From contig MU130178.1 in NCBI GenBank assembly GCA_015039465.1, positions 1-64,000 of the forward strand: a DNA stretch of 64,000 bases, given 5' to 3'. Positions within the stretch are counted from its first letter, which is position 1. Each line of letters starts with the position of its first letter. Source of the DNA: Phlegmacium glaucopus (lineage: Eukaryota; Basidiomycota; Agaricomycetes; Agaricales; Cortinariaceae). A program made the translations under genes and the position numbers. Below the pieces are notes generated by a model. That model was not told where the DNA came from and ran no database searches. It was given only the letters and a program-made list of their open reading frames with translations. Shown one piece after another: positions 43,990-56,872 of the stretch.

Positions 43990-44623
43990 ATGGTCAAACT
44001 CTATCTTTATGTCCTTACCGTCGTTCTGGCTGCCGCACCAGCCTACTCTTTGATCTCCAACGAATATGAACGGTAAGTATTTTCCCCTGCAGTTACACTA
44101 CAGTTAACTGAAACTTGTACCGAAGACGTAGCAGCGAACTCGACCGTATCCAGTACGGGCGTGAGTTCGTGGACAGCCGGGATTCCGCAGTGTTTTACGG
44201 CCGAGACCTAGACTTTGAAGACCCCCTTTGGATACGAAGCAGCCTAGGTGCTGTGAGTCTTGCGCGCTTGATTGCGGGCACCGCTGCTCACCATACTTGG
44301 AACGCCATAGTAACTCACGGAGGGACGGCACTGTCAGTGAATTTATATCCTACGATGATTTGGATCTGAACTTTATGCACATTAGGAGCTCAGCGAAAAC
44401 AGTGTCCGATATTGTCGCTAACGGTTACGCAGCGTACCACAATGGCAACCCGAACAATTCCAATAAACCAGCCCACCCTGCCTCTAGCGATGTCACTGTC
44501 CATGTGGTTCGTGAGCTTGGATATGACCAAGAGCTATCCGGGCGTGACATCGACGATGAAGAACGCTTTGCACGGGAAGATTATGGCTTGGATGAACTTG
44601 ACATTATTGATGAACTTGATTAG
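43990..44623 (+). CDS. Small secreted protein, paralogue 2
   Basis: Exons 43990-44072, 44132-44332 and 44386-44623 join to 173 residues. Signal peptide MVKLYLYVLTVVLAAAPAYS; then YGREFVDSRDSAV, YGRDLDFEDPLW, GRDIDDEERFA and the end DIIDELD. Compared with paralogue 1 it has about 12 extra residues after the signal peptide (an additional YGRE unit). Promoter, introns and the 3' region up to about 44825 are shared with the copy at 27.3 kb, so the duplication covers about 1 kb. No known family. Confidence 0.78.
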
Positions 44624-45811
44624 TACCGTATGTAGTTATGCGTGTTTTCACCATCATAGTGTTTATCACCTTGGAGAAAAAAGGGGTCAAAATCAATATG
44701 TGAAACTACCCCCCTGTAAAATCAGGTCAAAATGTTGGTTTGTAAATTTCTATACAGCTGTGCCAAATATATTTGTAATTACCAACCTCCTGAATAAAAA
44801 ACGGAGTGTTCGAGGAGACTTGAAGGCTTGAAAGTTGAAACTCGATTATAAGAAGGGCCGGATAGGAAAGGGAAACTATTAATAAAGCTTTCTAAATTTA
44901 GCCTTTTGCAACATTTATTATTACGTATCCGCACTGCAAGCTCGCTAAGCGAGTCGCTCCGCCATCCTATCATAGTCGCGTGACAATTGTACATGACATT
45001 TTTTAGACTTGAATTTTCATGTAGTATTGAGTATGCACATCTATGAACACAATTTTAGATTGATTTTAGAAGTATCTACGTGCATAATCATCAAAACGAT
45101 GTTGCATGTGTTTACCGCCAGTTGAAAATTCTCTCTAACTGATGAAACAAGCGGGACAACATCTGCATGAGCGGGCTGACATCAGGATTTCGGGGTGTCA
45201 GTTAGCGGGAACTTTCCAGCGGAGGAAAAGGTACAACAACGGTAAAAACTTCCAATTTTTCTTGGAGAATCTTGTAAAAGTTAAGGTCCCCTATCTAATT
45301 GTACATTTTCAAAGGGAACAGGGAACGATATGGAGGTATAGGGGTACTGATAGAATTTACGTGTTTAAAATTTGTATTTGTTTGTCCGGGTCTTTCACCC
45401 GAAATTGCGAGCTGCGTCGCAATTATTATACCTTCCTTTGGCTGGCTGGAAAGCGAAAACCTTAGTCTCTCCTGTCGATAGCCTGTCGACCATCAGGATT
45501 GCCATAATCGAGCGGTGAACTCATGGTGAGTTACTTGTAGTTGCTTATAGATAAAGCGTGTAACCGGTGAATTTTGTTATTGTTATTTGAAAAAGACACC
45601 CAAACAGAATTTTGACTGAGATTTCTACTAAGCAGAACAAAGCAACGACCTGTCAAAAGTAATAAAAAAAAGGGGTCAGGACTATATCACAGTATATATT
45701 TGAGGTAATCATATTTACTACATTTCAGTGGTCACTTGCATTTGAGTCAATTTATTATTATACGGTAAACACGCACCCCAAGTAGAAGCATGGCATGCAT
45801 GCACCCTAAAT
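44624..45811. other. Intergenic, 1.2 kb
   Basis: No supported gene. The first 200 bp match the 3' flank of paralogue 1. Confidence 0.5.
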
Positions 45812-46908
45812 TCAGGCTTCCTCGACATTCAACACCCAGGCGTCGCCGATCCTCTCGTTGTGCTCATTGAGTCCACCTTGCACAATAACTTGCCCATTCT
45901 CGGTTATGTCGGATGCAAACCATCCCCTAGGCTGAGGTACATTTCCCTCTTCCTTATGAGTTGCCTTTTCCCAGCTCCAAGTTCCATCCGCACTTCGCTT
46001 TAACCCCCACACATCGGAAAGGAACCTGCCTGCTCCATCGTGGCCGAGCTCCGCCGGCGCTGGATCACGCTCCCCGCCAAACATGACCGCGACTAGGTCA
46101 GATCCTTTCTTCAAGTTTGGAATGCCTAGCAAGGCGTGGACGGATCGAGCAGAGGGACTTTCTCCCGAAGGAATGACAGATTCCCATTTATTTTGGGCAA
46201 TGTCGTAAACGTCCAAGGGGCCACCGAGCTCGTGCCCTGCGAATCCGCCGAAACGGATTAGAGAACCTTTGGTGCCGATGGACTGGACGGCGGCTAGGAC
46301 TGTGCCGCCCCGTCCTGGCTCTGGAGCTGGAGTGAGAGAGCGAAAGGTTAAAGTACTAAGGTCAAGCACATGTAGCGTAGAGAGGCGGCCAGAGGCAGGG
46401 CAACCTGCGTGTAGGTAGAGTGCATTTTGCTTGACATAAATATATAAGAGATAGACAGACAAACACGAAGTAGAAACTAGCAACTTACCGCCTGAACACC
46501 AGTCAACACATGGTAGCTCCTTTCCTCGGGCTGGTCACCTTTAGTCAGGAGCTTCTCCCACTTTCCTTCCTTACTTGCCAAATCATATTTCCACAATTCG
46601 CTGCGAAGGGGCTTCATCTCTTTTCCGCCTCTCCCTCCCCAAAGATATAACGCATCACCCACTTTCGCTAGGCCCGTACCAACACGAGGGGTCGGTCCTT
46701 CTTCTGCTGTGGCGGCTTGTATTGAGTTATGCAGGCCTGAGGACAGGTCAAGGGTGTGGAGTACCCCGTCGACGGGTGTACGCGGTTTGAGCTCGCCGCC
46801 AAATATGTACGCTCTCCCAGCGTGCGTGATTAGAGCATGTGAGGATCGAGTGAGGGCTTGAGTGGCTGCGGGGGTGAGGTTAAGTGGGGTCCAGGAGATG
46901 AGAGGCAT
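45812..46908 (-). CDS. Kelch-repeat beta-propeller protein
   Basis: Two exons (46908-46489, 46429-45812) join to 345 residues. Repeated kelch signatures with paired Gly and a Trp/Tyr spacing: AYIFGGELKPR, ALYLWGGRGG, LIRFGGFAGHE, VAVMFGGERD and VIVQGGLNEHN. About five to six blades; no F-box or transmembrane part visible. Related to the galactose-oxidase-like/nitrile-specifier-type kelch proteins; the natural partner is unknown. No signal peptide, so likely cytosolic. Confidence 0.88.
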
Positions 46909-47293
46909 TTTTTTAAGAAGGCGCGGCCTGGAACAAGTACATATATGTAATTGAACATGAGAGTTTCTTATCGATTGCGCAATCCTAGGACACGTATGGT
47001 CCTGAGAAGTGTCTCCATCAGTGAACGTTGGAACATTGAGTCAAAGCCCTCCGATCAATCATTATTGCCTATTCTTAGCAGCCTCAGGTAACACAGGTGG
47101 AGTATATAACTGATGTGGTCCCCAATCAGAACTGTCAGTCCACATAACTCTAATCCCACAGGTACTTTAGCCCTAGTGTTCACCCTTGTTCACCTGTAAT
47201 GCACAGTAGATCAACAAAACAAAAGATTCGAGAAATAAGTTTCCATTCTATCACCCGTCAGAATAATAGTATGGCACAGCTTGAACAGGGAGA

Positions 47294-47722
47294 CTATACG
47301 AAGACGAAAAGTTTCCGCCTGAAGGATTTCAACGGTGCTTTTTTTTTAAAGGCAAAAGCAAAGGAATAATAAGAATAAAAACACAAAGGCAAGAGGGTGG
47401 GAAAACACAACTCTGTACGATCAATGACCGCATACCTAAGAACTTTCCAGCCCTCCGGGGCAGTAGTTACATAAGATCCAGGGGAAGATGTCTGGGGTCG
47501 GTCTGACAAGGGGCGATATGGGGCTTTAGCTCTATTAACGGGTCTCAACAAGTCACCAGATCTGGGGGTAACTACAGCATAAAAAATGTTCGAGTGGGTA
47601 TAAACGAGATTAACAAACAAACAAACAAACATGGGCCGATCGCAGAAGAGTTCTATGGCAATCTCACAAGTCATGTTGGCCATACTGGACAGAAGGGATT
47701 GAGCAGCAGCGGTACCGCCCAT
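47294..47722 (-). CDS. Hypothetical protein
   Basis: One open stretch of 142 codons beginning MGGTAAAQSLLSSMANMT. It may be split by an intron between a GT in the GTTTGTTTG run (about 47628) and TGTAG (47575), followed by TPRSGDLLRPVNRAKAPYRP. A good donor (GTATGC) near 47435 suggests the later frame is intronic or untranslated. No domain recognised. Weakly supported. Confidence 0.35.
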   Translation of the reverse strand: MGGTAAAQSLLSSMANMTCEIAIELFCDRPMFVCLFVNLVYTHSNIFYAVVTPRSGDLLRPVNRAKAPYRPLSDRPQTSSPGSYVTTAPEGWKVLRYAVIDRTELCFPTLLPLCFYSYYSFAFAFKKKAPLKSFRRKLFVFV

Positions 47723-47989
47723 GCCCTTTCAGAAGAATCTCTTTTGGTTTGGGTTCCCATACATTACATTCGGTCGCCTTGAATCTTAGACTACGTGTAC
47801 GTTGATATCAGTAAATTCAGAGATATTAATTGACGCGCTTTGTAACCAATCAACCGAGCACTTTATATCAAAGTCAGAGAGTACGTTGACAATTTCTAGT
47901 CCAGACCCAGTATTTCACTCAGCTTAAATGATTACCACTCTGGTCGTTCGAAAATCCGACTACGATCGTATATCTTCAGATTCTTCACA

Positions 47990-49245
47990 TTATCGAGAGA
48001 CAACTGCTCGTGCTCTTGCAAGGATAGCCGCCACCAAACCGTGCACTTCGTTAACCTGTACATGAGCAGCAATTAAATCCCCAACCTCAACACCTATCTC
48101 ATCCAATCCGGATGTTTGCACGGCAGCTAATTGTCGTGTATCCGCCGTAAATATCAATGTGATCGTGATCTGATGTGGATGGTTCGGTGACCTATCGATC
48201 TTGTATGTCAGACCAAGTTCATTTTCAGACGCAGAATATGAATCTTCAAGGTCGCAGAGAGAGCGTTGCAGTGCGAGCGATGCAGTATACCTAAGAATGC
48301 AACTCATTGACGCCTGCACAAGAAAACGAAACAAGAACACTGACCAGTCATAGAGAGGTACTAATCTACTATCGTCTTCCTCCAGCTGCGACATGTCCAC
48401 GGCTTTTTCAGCCTCCGTTGCTTCTATCCGAACATTTACCACCTCCTGAGCAATAGACTTGACGCGTTCTTTATCTGCCTTAGTTTCTTGTTTGATCGCT
48501 TGTACCTCATCGTTCAATGTTTGCATTTCTGTTACTTGTTCCGCTAGTGTTTTGTCGGCGAGGGGAATAGTTAATCTGGGTTGGGGATGTCTCTGGCGAA
48601 GGAGCATGAGAGAAGTCCGGGTATCGATGATCTTCTGGGCCAGGGATGCGGCTCTGTCGGCCATTTGCTTTATTTTCTGGTAATCTAACCAATTATTATG
48701 AAGTTGTAAAATGTTCTGTAATATAATGAAAGCACGTACCTTGTTCTACCAGAGGCGCCAATAGTCGAATATTTTGCTGTCCTTCAGCCAAGTTCTCTTT
48801 AGCAACCTTCAGCCTTTCCTTCCTCTCTTCGTTTAGCAGAGACAGTTCCTTGTTTTCTTCGGCAGTTACAATAGGAGCGTCATCGATATCGCTCACTATT
48901 GACTTGAGGTATTTGTCCTTAGCGTTTTGTTCAAGGTATTGAAACTTCAGTTTCCTAAGATATGCCTAGCAAAAAAAACGCAACTCTTTTAAGTAGATAA
49001 TTATAAAATTTCAAAACTTGTCGTACCATTTGTGCGGCCACATCCGTAGCGACGATAGCTGGATCTCTGTTTTTTATGTCGCCTGACTCTAATTCTTCAT
49101 CCGAGTCCATCTTGTGTGAGTTTAACTCGGACACTTTATCCACAAGTTGCAACTTGATATTTTGGAATCTAGTTTGTAATGCCTTGGCTGCCTGAGCAGC
49201 TTTTTCATGCTTTTGCATTTCGAGAGATGGGCGGGAGATAGTCAT
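47990..49245 (-). CDS. sos7: Sos7-like kinetochore coiled-coil protein
   Basis: Four exons (49245-49027, 48965-48740, 48684-48345, 48290-47990) join to 361 residues. The protein is mostly charged heptad-like coiled coil (FQYLEQNAKDKYLKS, LNEERKERLKVAKENLAEG, MQTLNDEVQAIKQETKAD) with a globular C terminus. This matches the fission-yeast Sos7 family, which helps anchor the Mis12/Knl1 part of the kinetochore. The recognition rests on the conserved early coiled coil (AYLRKLKFQYLEQ). Function in chromosome segregation is inferred from the family. Confidence 0.75.
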
Positions 49246-49584
49246 AGATTAAAGGTGTAAAAATGTGTTGAGTCTTGATTCTTGGAGGTGAGAGTGTTAA
49301 TGAACAATAAACGCGTCTCAATATCATGTGACACGACGCGTGCGATAATATCACATGTCAATGTGACATTGTTACTAAATATTACATAAGGATCTCCAAC
49401 TGCCTCAGTTCAGTCCCACAGCGTCAAAGTTCTCGTCCAAGGGCGGTGCGGCGTACGAGGCCACATCTGCTGTGCTTACTTTATAAAGTGTAAACATTTA
49501 CACTCACAGACTTCCCAAGAACAATTCGGCTGCCGTTGTCAAGTATTTCTGTTGATTTGAATTATTCTTCGTCAAGCCTCCAAG

Positions 49585-52500
49585 ATGGTCTATACTAAAG
49601 GTATTAAACAAAACAAAAATGTCTTATTACAACATGGTTAATCTATTCTAGGACCCTCGTACGAGCCTCTTTCGCAAAGCGATCCACACTCTGAAATACA
49701 TGATGGAACATCCGGCGAAGGTTAGTTTTTAAGAAAGGGCTTTGAAACTGAAAATTCTTTCTTACCCAAGAACATTTCCTCCCCCCCAATGTGAAGGTGT
49801 ATACGGATATATGGAAGAAGGGGCTTATGGTCATAATGGTGAGGGAGACAAAATAATGCATCGGAAATGCGATACAATCCTCCAACCGCAGACCTGGAAA
49901 TATCTGATCCGAAATATAATACCGGTTCGTTTTTTTGGGCATACGCGGCGTAGCATCTGAGAGTTCATGCAACCCACTTTTAGCAGCGATTCCTGTTGGT
50001 GAAGGTAGGTGTCTTCAGCCAACCTAAGGGCATCACATCCCGATCATACCCTCAAATAGAAAGGAATACTAGAATGCCAAGTGGCATTCCGAGCATCATC
50101 AGTATGTAAACTCATTGAAACTTTGATTCATAGTCAGAATTAAAATGTATACAGAAATCAGAAGTTCGAAGATACTAGGCTTCACCCCACTTACCTTGAG
50201 TATGGCCTTAAGTCTTATCGCCGTTGCCGCGGTGTTTGTATACTTGGGATTGCGTAAAACCGTAGTCGATATCGGTAATGGAGTTGGTCGACTTCCTGGT
50301 ATGATTTTTTTGCGTTATTCCATTAATGATACCCGGCTAACCCTGTTCCAAACCAGTTATGGGTTACAATAGTACGTGATTTCCTTCTCATCCCTTTGAC
50401 AGGTTTTAAGATGTTTCCATTCTAGCATGGAATGCATACCATGTACGAAATAGTAATTTCCGAAATTCTCAAAGCGCTCATTGTTCGGCGTTTTCAGTGC
50501 AATATCAATGAAACGGTGGTCCTTGAAACTGCGCAGCTCATGAAGTCCCACGGTTTCTTGGTGAGTAAACAATCCGCAAAGGCCCCTCCTCACACAGCCA
50601 TAATTGACCTCCGGTCTTTTAGGATGTAGGTTATGACCACCTCAACCTTGATGATTGCTATTCAGAAAAGAAGCGAAGTCCATCTGGGGATATAGTTGCG
50701 AGTACGTTCTTCATACGTACGTTACGACCACTCTCGCTCATTCTTCGGTACAGACAAGAAAAGATTTCCCTCTGGGATGAATAGTTTGACAGACCAGATA
50801 CATAACCTTGGACTGTAAGCAATCTTATTACGGCTGGCTGAAATAAAGACGCCAATGATCGATGTTTATTAGTAAAGCGGGAATCGTAAGTCTTCGATGT
50901 CTACACATCAGAGGCAATCTCATGACCATGATCCTTCCAACATCTAGTATAGCGATTCTGGTTGGTTCACTTGCGCAATGTATCCGGGTTCCTTTATGAA
51001 CGAGGACAGGTGCGTCCTCGTGCAGATATGACCCGAACTTAAATGAAACTCGACGTTGTGACTCTCAGAGATATCAAACTATTCCAAGACTGGGGTTTTG
51101 ACTTGCTCAAGTGCGTATTACGTATTATCGATATAGATTTTACCAACGTCTCGATTTAGATATGACAACTGCGCTGGTGAGGTGATTTCATAGCATTAGC
51201 TTTTGGCTCAAGTAACATGGGGAGCAGTTCCTTACGATGGAATTATCAAGGAAGGGATGATTGGCAGTGCGTGTAGTCTCTTCTTTCTTCGTTGATTTCG
51301 GTTAACGATTATCCTTTGTTAGAATATACACGTATGGGAAATGCGATCCAGAAGTTAAGCAAAGCCTCTGGAAAACCTCCCATATTATTTTCTATATGCC
51401 AATGGGGACGCGTAAGGAAGTTTCAAGTTCACTTTTGACTTTTTTTTCTAATCCTACGCATCATCAGCAAGAACCGTGGATTTGGGCTCGACGGCTTGGA
51501 CAGAGTTGGAGGGTAAGTGAAAGCATTCGTGCTCTTCTTCTGTCAAGGCCTCAATTTCGTTTCTCTACACAGACTACGACCGATATCAGTGAGAATACTA
51601 GATGCTCTTGAGTCGAGTTCCATCCTCCCTAATCAATTATTGCAGACCCAAACTGGAAGAATATAATATCTCTCCTGAACGAGTTCGATATTAGCTTTTG
51701 CTTTCCTTAACCCCACACTATGCTCATGATTTTCTCAGAAACTCTTTCTATGCTTGGGCATCCGATTTCTACGGCCATAACGACCTTGATATTGTAAGTC
51801 CATCATTCTACGGGGGTTGTATGTAATCAACCTCCGAACCTAAACTCATTTCGTCGATCTCGTAAAAAAAGTTGGAAGTGTATGTATCATCATCTCTTTG
51901 TCACCACCGCCCATGGATTCTGATTTCTATCCAAAATCTAGAGGAAACGGGGACCTCACTTATGAAGAAGCGAAAACACATTTTACAGCTTGGGCCTTCA
52001 TGAAATCTCCTCTCTTAATCGTTGAGTCTTTTTTTATATATGTCCTACTTGACTTGTGACAATGAATACTCATCGGCGACCTTCAAATAGAGCACAGACG
52101 TGAGAATTATCAGATTCGGCATATTCCTCAATTGATTCATTGCTGCCTTTTAGTTGTCCCGAATTACCCAAGATAGTTTACGAATTCTCAAGAACACAGA
52201 AATCATTGCGATTAATCAGGATCCAGTGATAGGAACGTCCGTGACACCGTTCAGATGGGGTCTAAACGTAAGTCAGGCTCTGAAATAACCAAACGTTAAA
52301 TCCGATGCAACCAAAGTGACGACCTTTCCGAATTAGCCGGATTGGACGTACAACAGCACTCATCCTGCCCAATATTGGAGTGGAGAAAGTCAAAATGGCA
52401 CTGTTTTCATGCTTGTGAGTGTTATTTGGTTTTTACTTTTTTGCTTGAGTATGGTCACTGACAATGCCACCGTCCAGATTAACACATTGGACACACCCAG

Positions 52501-52809
52501 CGATCTGTTCTTTAGCTTGACTGAATCTCCATGGATCCGTGCTGGACGACAATATCTGGTTCGGGTTCGTATTCTTCAACTTTTTCTAGCTGTTTTTAAC
52601 AACGTACACTAACCCTCGTATCTTCAAGGATCTTTGGACCCATACAGATAACGGAACTGCTGTTCGGAACTTCACAGCTCGTGCTGTTCCACCGCATGGA
52701 GCCGTAGCTCTGCTTCTTACAGACGGCGGTGACGAACCCGAAGGAACGCAGCCTCCATGCGCACGGCAAGAATGGTGCATGAATGAAAACGGTACTAGGT
52801 TTTCTTGAC
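49585..52809 (+). CDS. GH27 alpha-galactosidase with N-terminal membrane anchor
   Basis: Hydrolyses terminal alpha-galactosides. Many short introns (about a dozen). The N-terminal ~60-100 residues are soluble (MVYTKGPSYEPLSQSD...), followed by a single hydrophobic helix LTLSMALSLIAVAAVFVYLG (about 50200), so it looks like a type II membrane protein, unusual since most fungal GH27 enzymes are secreted by a cleaved signal. The catalytic domain starts with PVMGYNTWNAYHC. LLKYDNCA holds the Asp nucleophile, and GHNDLDILEVGNGDLT the acid/base region. The end is a beta-sandwich-like part ending near LLLTDGGDE. N-terminal exon joins are less certain than the catalytic ones. The last exon could continue past a GT at 52791. 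Confidence 0.85.
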
Positions 52810-53221
52810 GTGTGAATACTAGTGTATTGATTTTTTTTTCACTTAAATAATTTTGTACATGATTACGGTATGGAAGATCCTCCTCCGCTCTATTTTACAA
52901 GCTACGTAAAGGGGCCAAGTAAAGTAAATTGGGAAACTTTTTCAATATATATGATATTGCGGGGGAGAGAACAAAACAAGAAGAAAAAAAAAGGAAAAGC
53001 CCAATAATGTACATGATGATAAGTCGTGAAAGCAGAGCAACAACACGCAAAAGACAAGAATAACGATAGTTGATATATGCATTGAGGAAATGGGGGGGCC
53101 AGGCAATAAAGTAATGGATCATGGAATGGTAAATTATGCGCAGTTAGATCGGAGAAAAGGTCCCTAGAATGTGGGACATCCATCGATCATCAGTTACATA
53201 CGCCGTTAAATGAGCGGTCTA
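52810..53221. other. Convergent 3' region
   Basis: Lies between the ends of the alpha-galactosidase and Tup1 genes; AT-rich, no gene. Confidence 0.6.
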
Positions 53222-55525
53222 TCACGTACATATACGAGCTGTATTATCTCCACTTCCCGTCGCTATCATTCCACCAAGTGGATTGGTATCGAGAGAGATA
53301 ACTAAAATGAAAAAAAAGAATTCTCAGGGTCAGAACAAAAAAATAAAATATTTGGGACTGACCAGAATTTTTATGACCTTGAAGGACGAACTGCAGAGAA
53401 TTTGTCTGAGTGTCCCAAAAATGTACACAGCGATCTTTAGATCCTGATATTAGCCATCTATTATCGATCGAAGCCGAAACTGAAAGGACGAAGTCCTATA
53501 GACAATAAAATTCCCAAGTCAGACGACCAGCAACGTGAGTATTTCGGGAGAAGAAACTCACCTTATGACCCATGTAATCCACGACGGGAGTAGTCGAAGT
53601 GGATGACGAAGGTCTGCTACTCGAAGAAGATCCACTCAACGAATCTTGTTTATTCCTCGCCGCCAGTTTATGCAGCAAAGAACTAAGATCCCAGAGCTTC
53701 AAACATTTATCCAAGCTACCGCTCACAATACCTTTACCATCAGGGGTGAATGCCACGCTATAAACACTATCGCGATGCCCCCGTAAAGAGTCAAGCAAAG
53801 TTCCAGAAGCAACTTCCCATATACGGATAATAGAATCCAAACTGCCAGCGGCAACCATTGTACCATCCGGTGAGATGGAAACTGAAGTAACACCGGCGGC
53901 ATCCTGATTGACAACAGGACCTGATGTTTCAATTGTGATCATTCGACAAGATTTGTCGCTTAAATCCCAGATACGCATTGTTTTATCGCCAGATCCAGAA
54001 ACGATAAAACGACCATCATTAGAAAAATCGAGGGAATAAATCTCTTGTTCGTGGCCTTCAAAAACATGACGAAGCCGTTTCTTGGCAATCTCCCAAACCT
54101 GTGCAAGCCAAGTGTCAGGTCATACGCTTATTAAAAATGTAATGAGCGGCGATCAAAAGACAAACTCTAATTTTGTGGTCTTCTGCTCCTGTAGCGATGA
54201 GTTTACCGTCGGGACTAAATCGTACACTCCGAATGTAGAGGTCCGCAGATTTTGGAGCTGATTCATCGGCAATAACGCTGGAAGGTTTGGATGTTTCAAT
54301 ATGACACGCCGTTCGTGTACGACTACGCACCAAACCTTTGCACCAGTCTGGACATCAAATATTTGAGTCGTACGATTGCATCCTGTTGCCAAATAACGTC
54401 CATCCGCAGAGAACTGCACACAGCAGACTACACTGAGGAAGGGGGGGGGGGAAGAATGAATGATTGAATATAAGAAAAAAAAGGGGTGTTTAAAATGAAG
54501 AATGAAAAGCTTACGTTGTATGAACAAACGTATGAACGAGATTGATATCAAGAGCTTTTTTGACTTGCGGGTTGTAAACAGCACACCAATCACCGCCGTC
54601 TTTGACATACTCTGATGAAAGATGTTGAAGTTTAAGTTCATCAGCCATAGTGGTCGCTGGGGAGAAGTTGATAGGAGGAGGTTGTGATGATGAACTACTA
54701 GCCGAGTTGGGAGGGAGACGGTATAATCCAAGGCTATTATTGAAAGAACTAGAGCTTTGGGAACCCAAATCCCGTGGAGAATGGTGGGGCCCTTTTGACA
54801 TGAACAAAAAACGTCAGTTTCGCAAACAAAAACAAGTTTAGTCAAGCAAAGGAACCTGAATAATCCCGTCGTGTCTTATGTCGTTTGGCATCGCGTTGAT
54901 CAATGACACGATCCAGGTCACGTTCGGCAGTATCTTTTGACTTTTCCCGTACTTCGCGCTCGGGCATGTCTAGTTCGCGGTCATTCGGAGCACGGTCTCG
55001 GGGTATCGTATTGCTAGATTGAGTCACTTCGGCCATGATGGGGGTGCTAAGAAGTGGCCCAGAAGGACGCGGACTGCGACCAGGAATACCCAGTGTAGGT
55101 ACAGGGGTTGGGCCGGACTGACGAACGGCTACCAAGTCTGAGCGTAGACGTTTAATTTCCTCTTCATAGTGGTTATTAGCACGTTCATGTTGAGTTTCGA
55201 GTTCGAAGAGGGATCTCCGTATTGAAACAAGTTCAGTTACTTGAGACTCGACTGAAGCCGAAAGTAAAATGAATGGGTAGTGGCCGAGGTAAGCGGCGGG
55301 CACGCACGTTTTAATTCCAGGTCATCTCGCTCGGAGCGGACCTTGATTAGCTCTGCCTGTATGGACTGGTACTCGTGCTTGATTGTATCGAGAGAATCAA
55401 CGATAGAGAAAGTGACGGTGTTTGAGCGCGTGACAGAGGGCTGCATGGGTCGATGCTAGTAAGGGGTCAGAATAAGGAGAAGAATGAGAGGAATGACTTA
55501 CATTGTAGACGGGGATCGAAGACAT
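53222..55525 (-). CDS. tup1: Tup1-like WD40 transcriptional corepressor
   Basis: General corepressor that, with Ssn6/Cyc8, is recruited by DNA-binding repressors. Starts MSSIPVYN at 55525; an N-terminal coiled coil ([40 protein letters not shown]) corresponds to the Tup1 tetramerisation region. A Pro/Ser-rich linker follows, then [19 protein letters not shown] and seven WD40 repeats, for example [82 protein letters not shown] and [14 protein letters not shown], ending [12 protein letters not shown]. Multiple 45-75 bp introns. Probably single-copy and essential for repression; it could take part in repressing genes in this window, but nothing shows that. Confidence 0.92.
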
Positions 55526-56872
55526 GCTTCGTCAAGTAGGAGGAAGGGGAGGGGGGGAGGGGGAGTGGAAGAAGAGGGACTTGAGTTTCATTTGCTAGGA
55601 CTATATATATGGCATAGCCGGAAGATTCAAAGATGAAGCAGTGGTGTCAGGGCTGGTTGTTACCCGAACTCTGTGAATGCGGACGCGAACCATCAATCAT
55701 CACTTTGCCGCCGGTTTGGCCAGAAGAACATATGACCTTGAACTATCCCAACCCCAGATCCATGGCTTGGAATCAGTTTGGTTTACGAGGTGGCGGCGAT
55801 TCATAAGACTAAAGTTAGATTGCCGACATATACTTCCGGTTCAAACGCAAGGCCCCCTAGACCCTTATTGTACATATAGGAACGCATAATTGACACCCTT
55901 AGCAAAAATAAAATAAACATATGTACTTGCCAATAATGGAGAACCCCCCCCAAATGACAAACACATCAGTTCACGTCCGTATACGTGTGTCAATATGACA
56001 GTTGCACACGGAGCTTCGGGAATCGACACGCCTGTCGTAAGATCCGATCGGAGTGCGAGCGGCGGACGCAAATCATCTCCTCGAGCTCCAGAAAGTTCTT
56101 TCTTTTCTAGTATCTTTGGCACCCAAGTCCATGAACGTTTTAACGTTGTCAAAACCTCATAAATAGATCATGCTGAACATCTATCTTCAATATTTGGTTT
56201 TTTTTAAAAACTAGAGTCGTCATCAGTAGGTAATGAGAACCCAATTTATGGAGAAATCAACGAGAGCAAGGGGACACGAACTGATGATCATAGTCATTGA
56301 GGAGGGGCGTTCGATTCGTACGGAATGACCTAAAATAGGGCTAGCGCCCGAGCTGGTCGGAGTTTGATTACCGGTGATGTCTGTAGTCCGGGATTGTTTA
56401 TTTAATAAGAATATCAGCCTCCTCAAAGGCCCTTTTTATTTTTTCATCCATTAGCACATAACTCGAATCAGAGCAGTTATCGTGCCAATTATTAATAACC
56501 ACAGGCAGACAGCCATAACAAGGTTAAACTTATAAACGAGCACCTTCAGTAGGGCCATACGTCCCCGGGCACCTCCTCTCCGCCCCCCCATCCCCCATGG
56601 CCGTCCCTGCTTTGAATTAATAATAGCACAGCCTAGCCATTATTATGCTCTTTGTGCACGTGGACGGGGTGGGGATTTAATCCGCGGTTATCGAGCAGTA
56701 TACTGTGCATGTCAACTTGAGGAATAAATAGAAACCAATCTGAGTCAGTCGCTCCGGAACTTGAGAGGTTTTTTTTTGTTTGAAGTGTATATAATTAATG
56801 AAAAAATCTAATAACACGTCAAAAAATCGTACAAGCTTGGATATTAAATTAGGTGACAAAGAGCACGCGAGA
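55526..56872. other. Intergenic, 1.3 kb, possible small gene on minus strand
   Basis: Open stretches on the minus strand at 56152-55865 (RSWTWVPKILEKKELSGARG) and 56426-56223 could be exons of an undescribed gene but no consistent join or domain was found. It must hold the Tup1 promoter. Confidence 0.4.
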
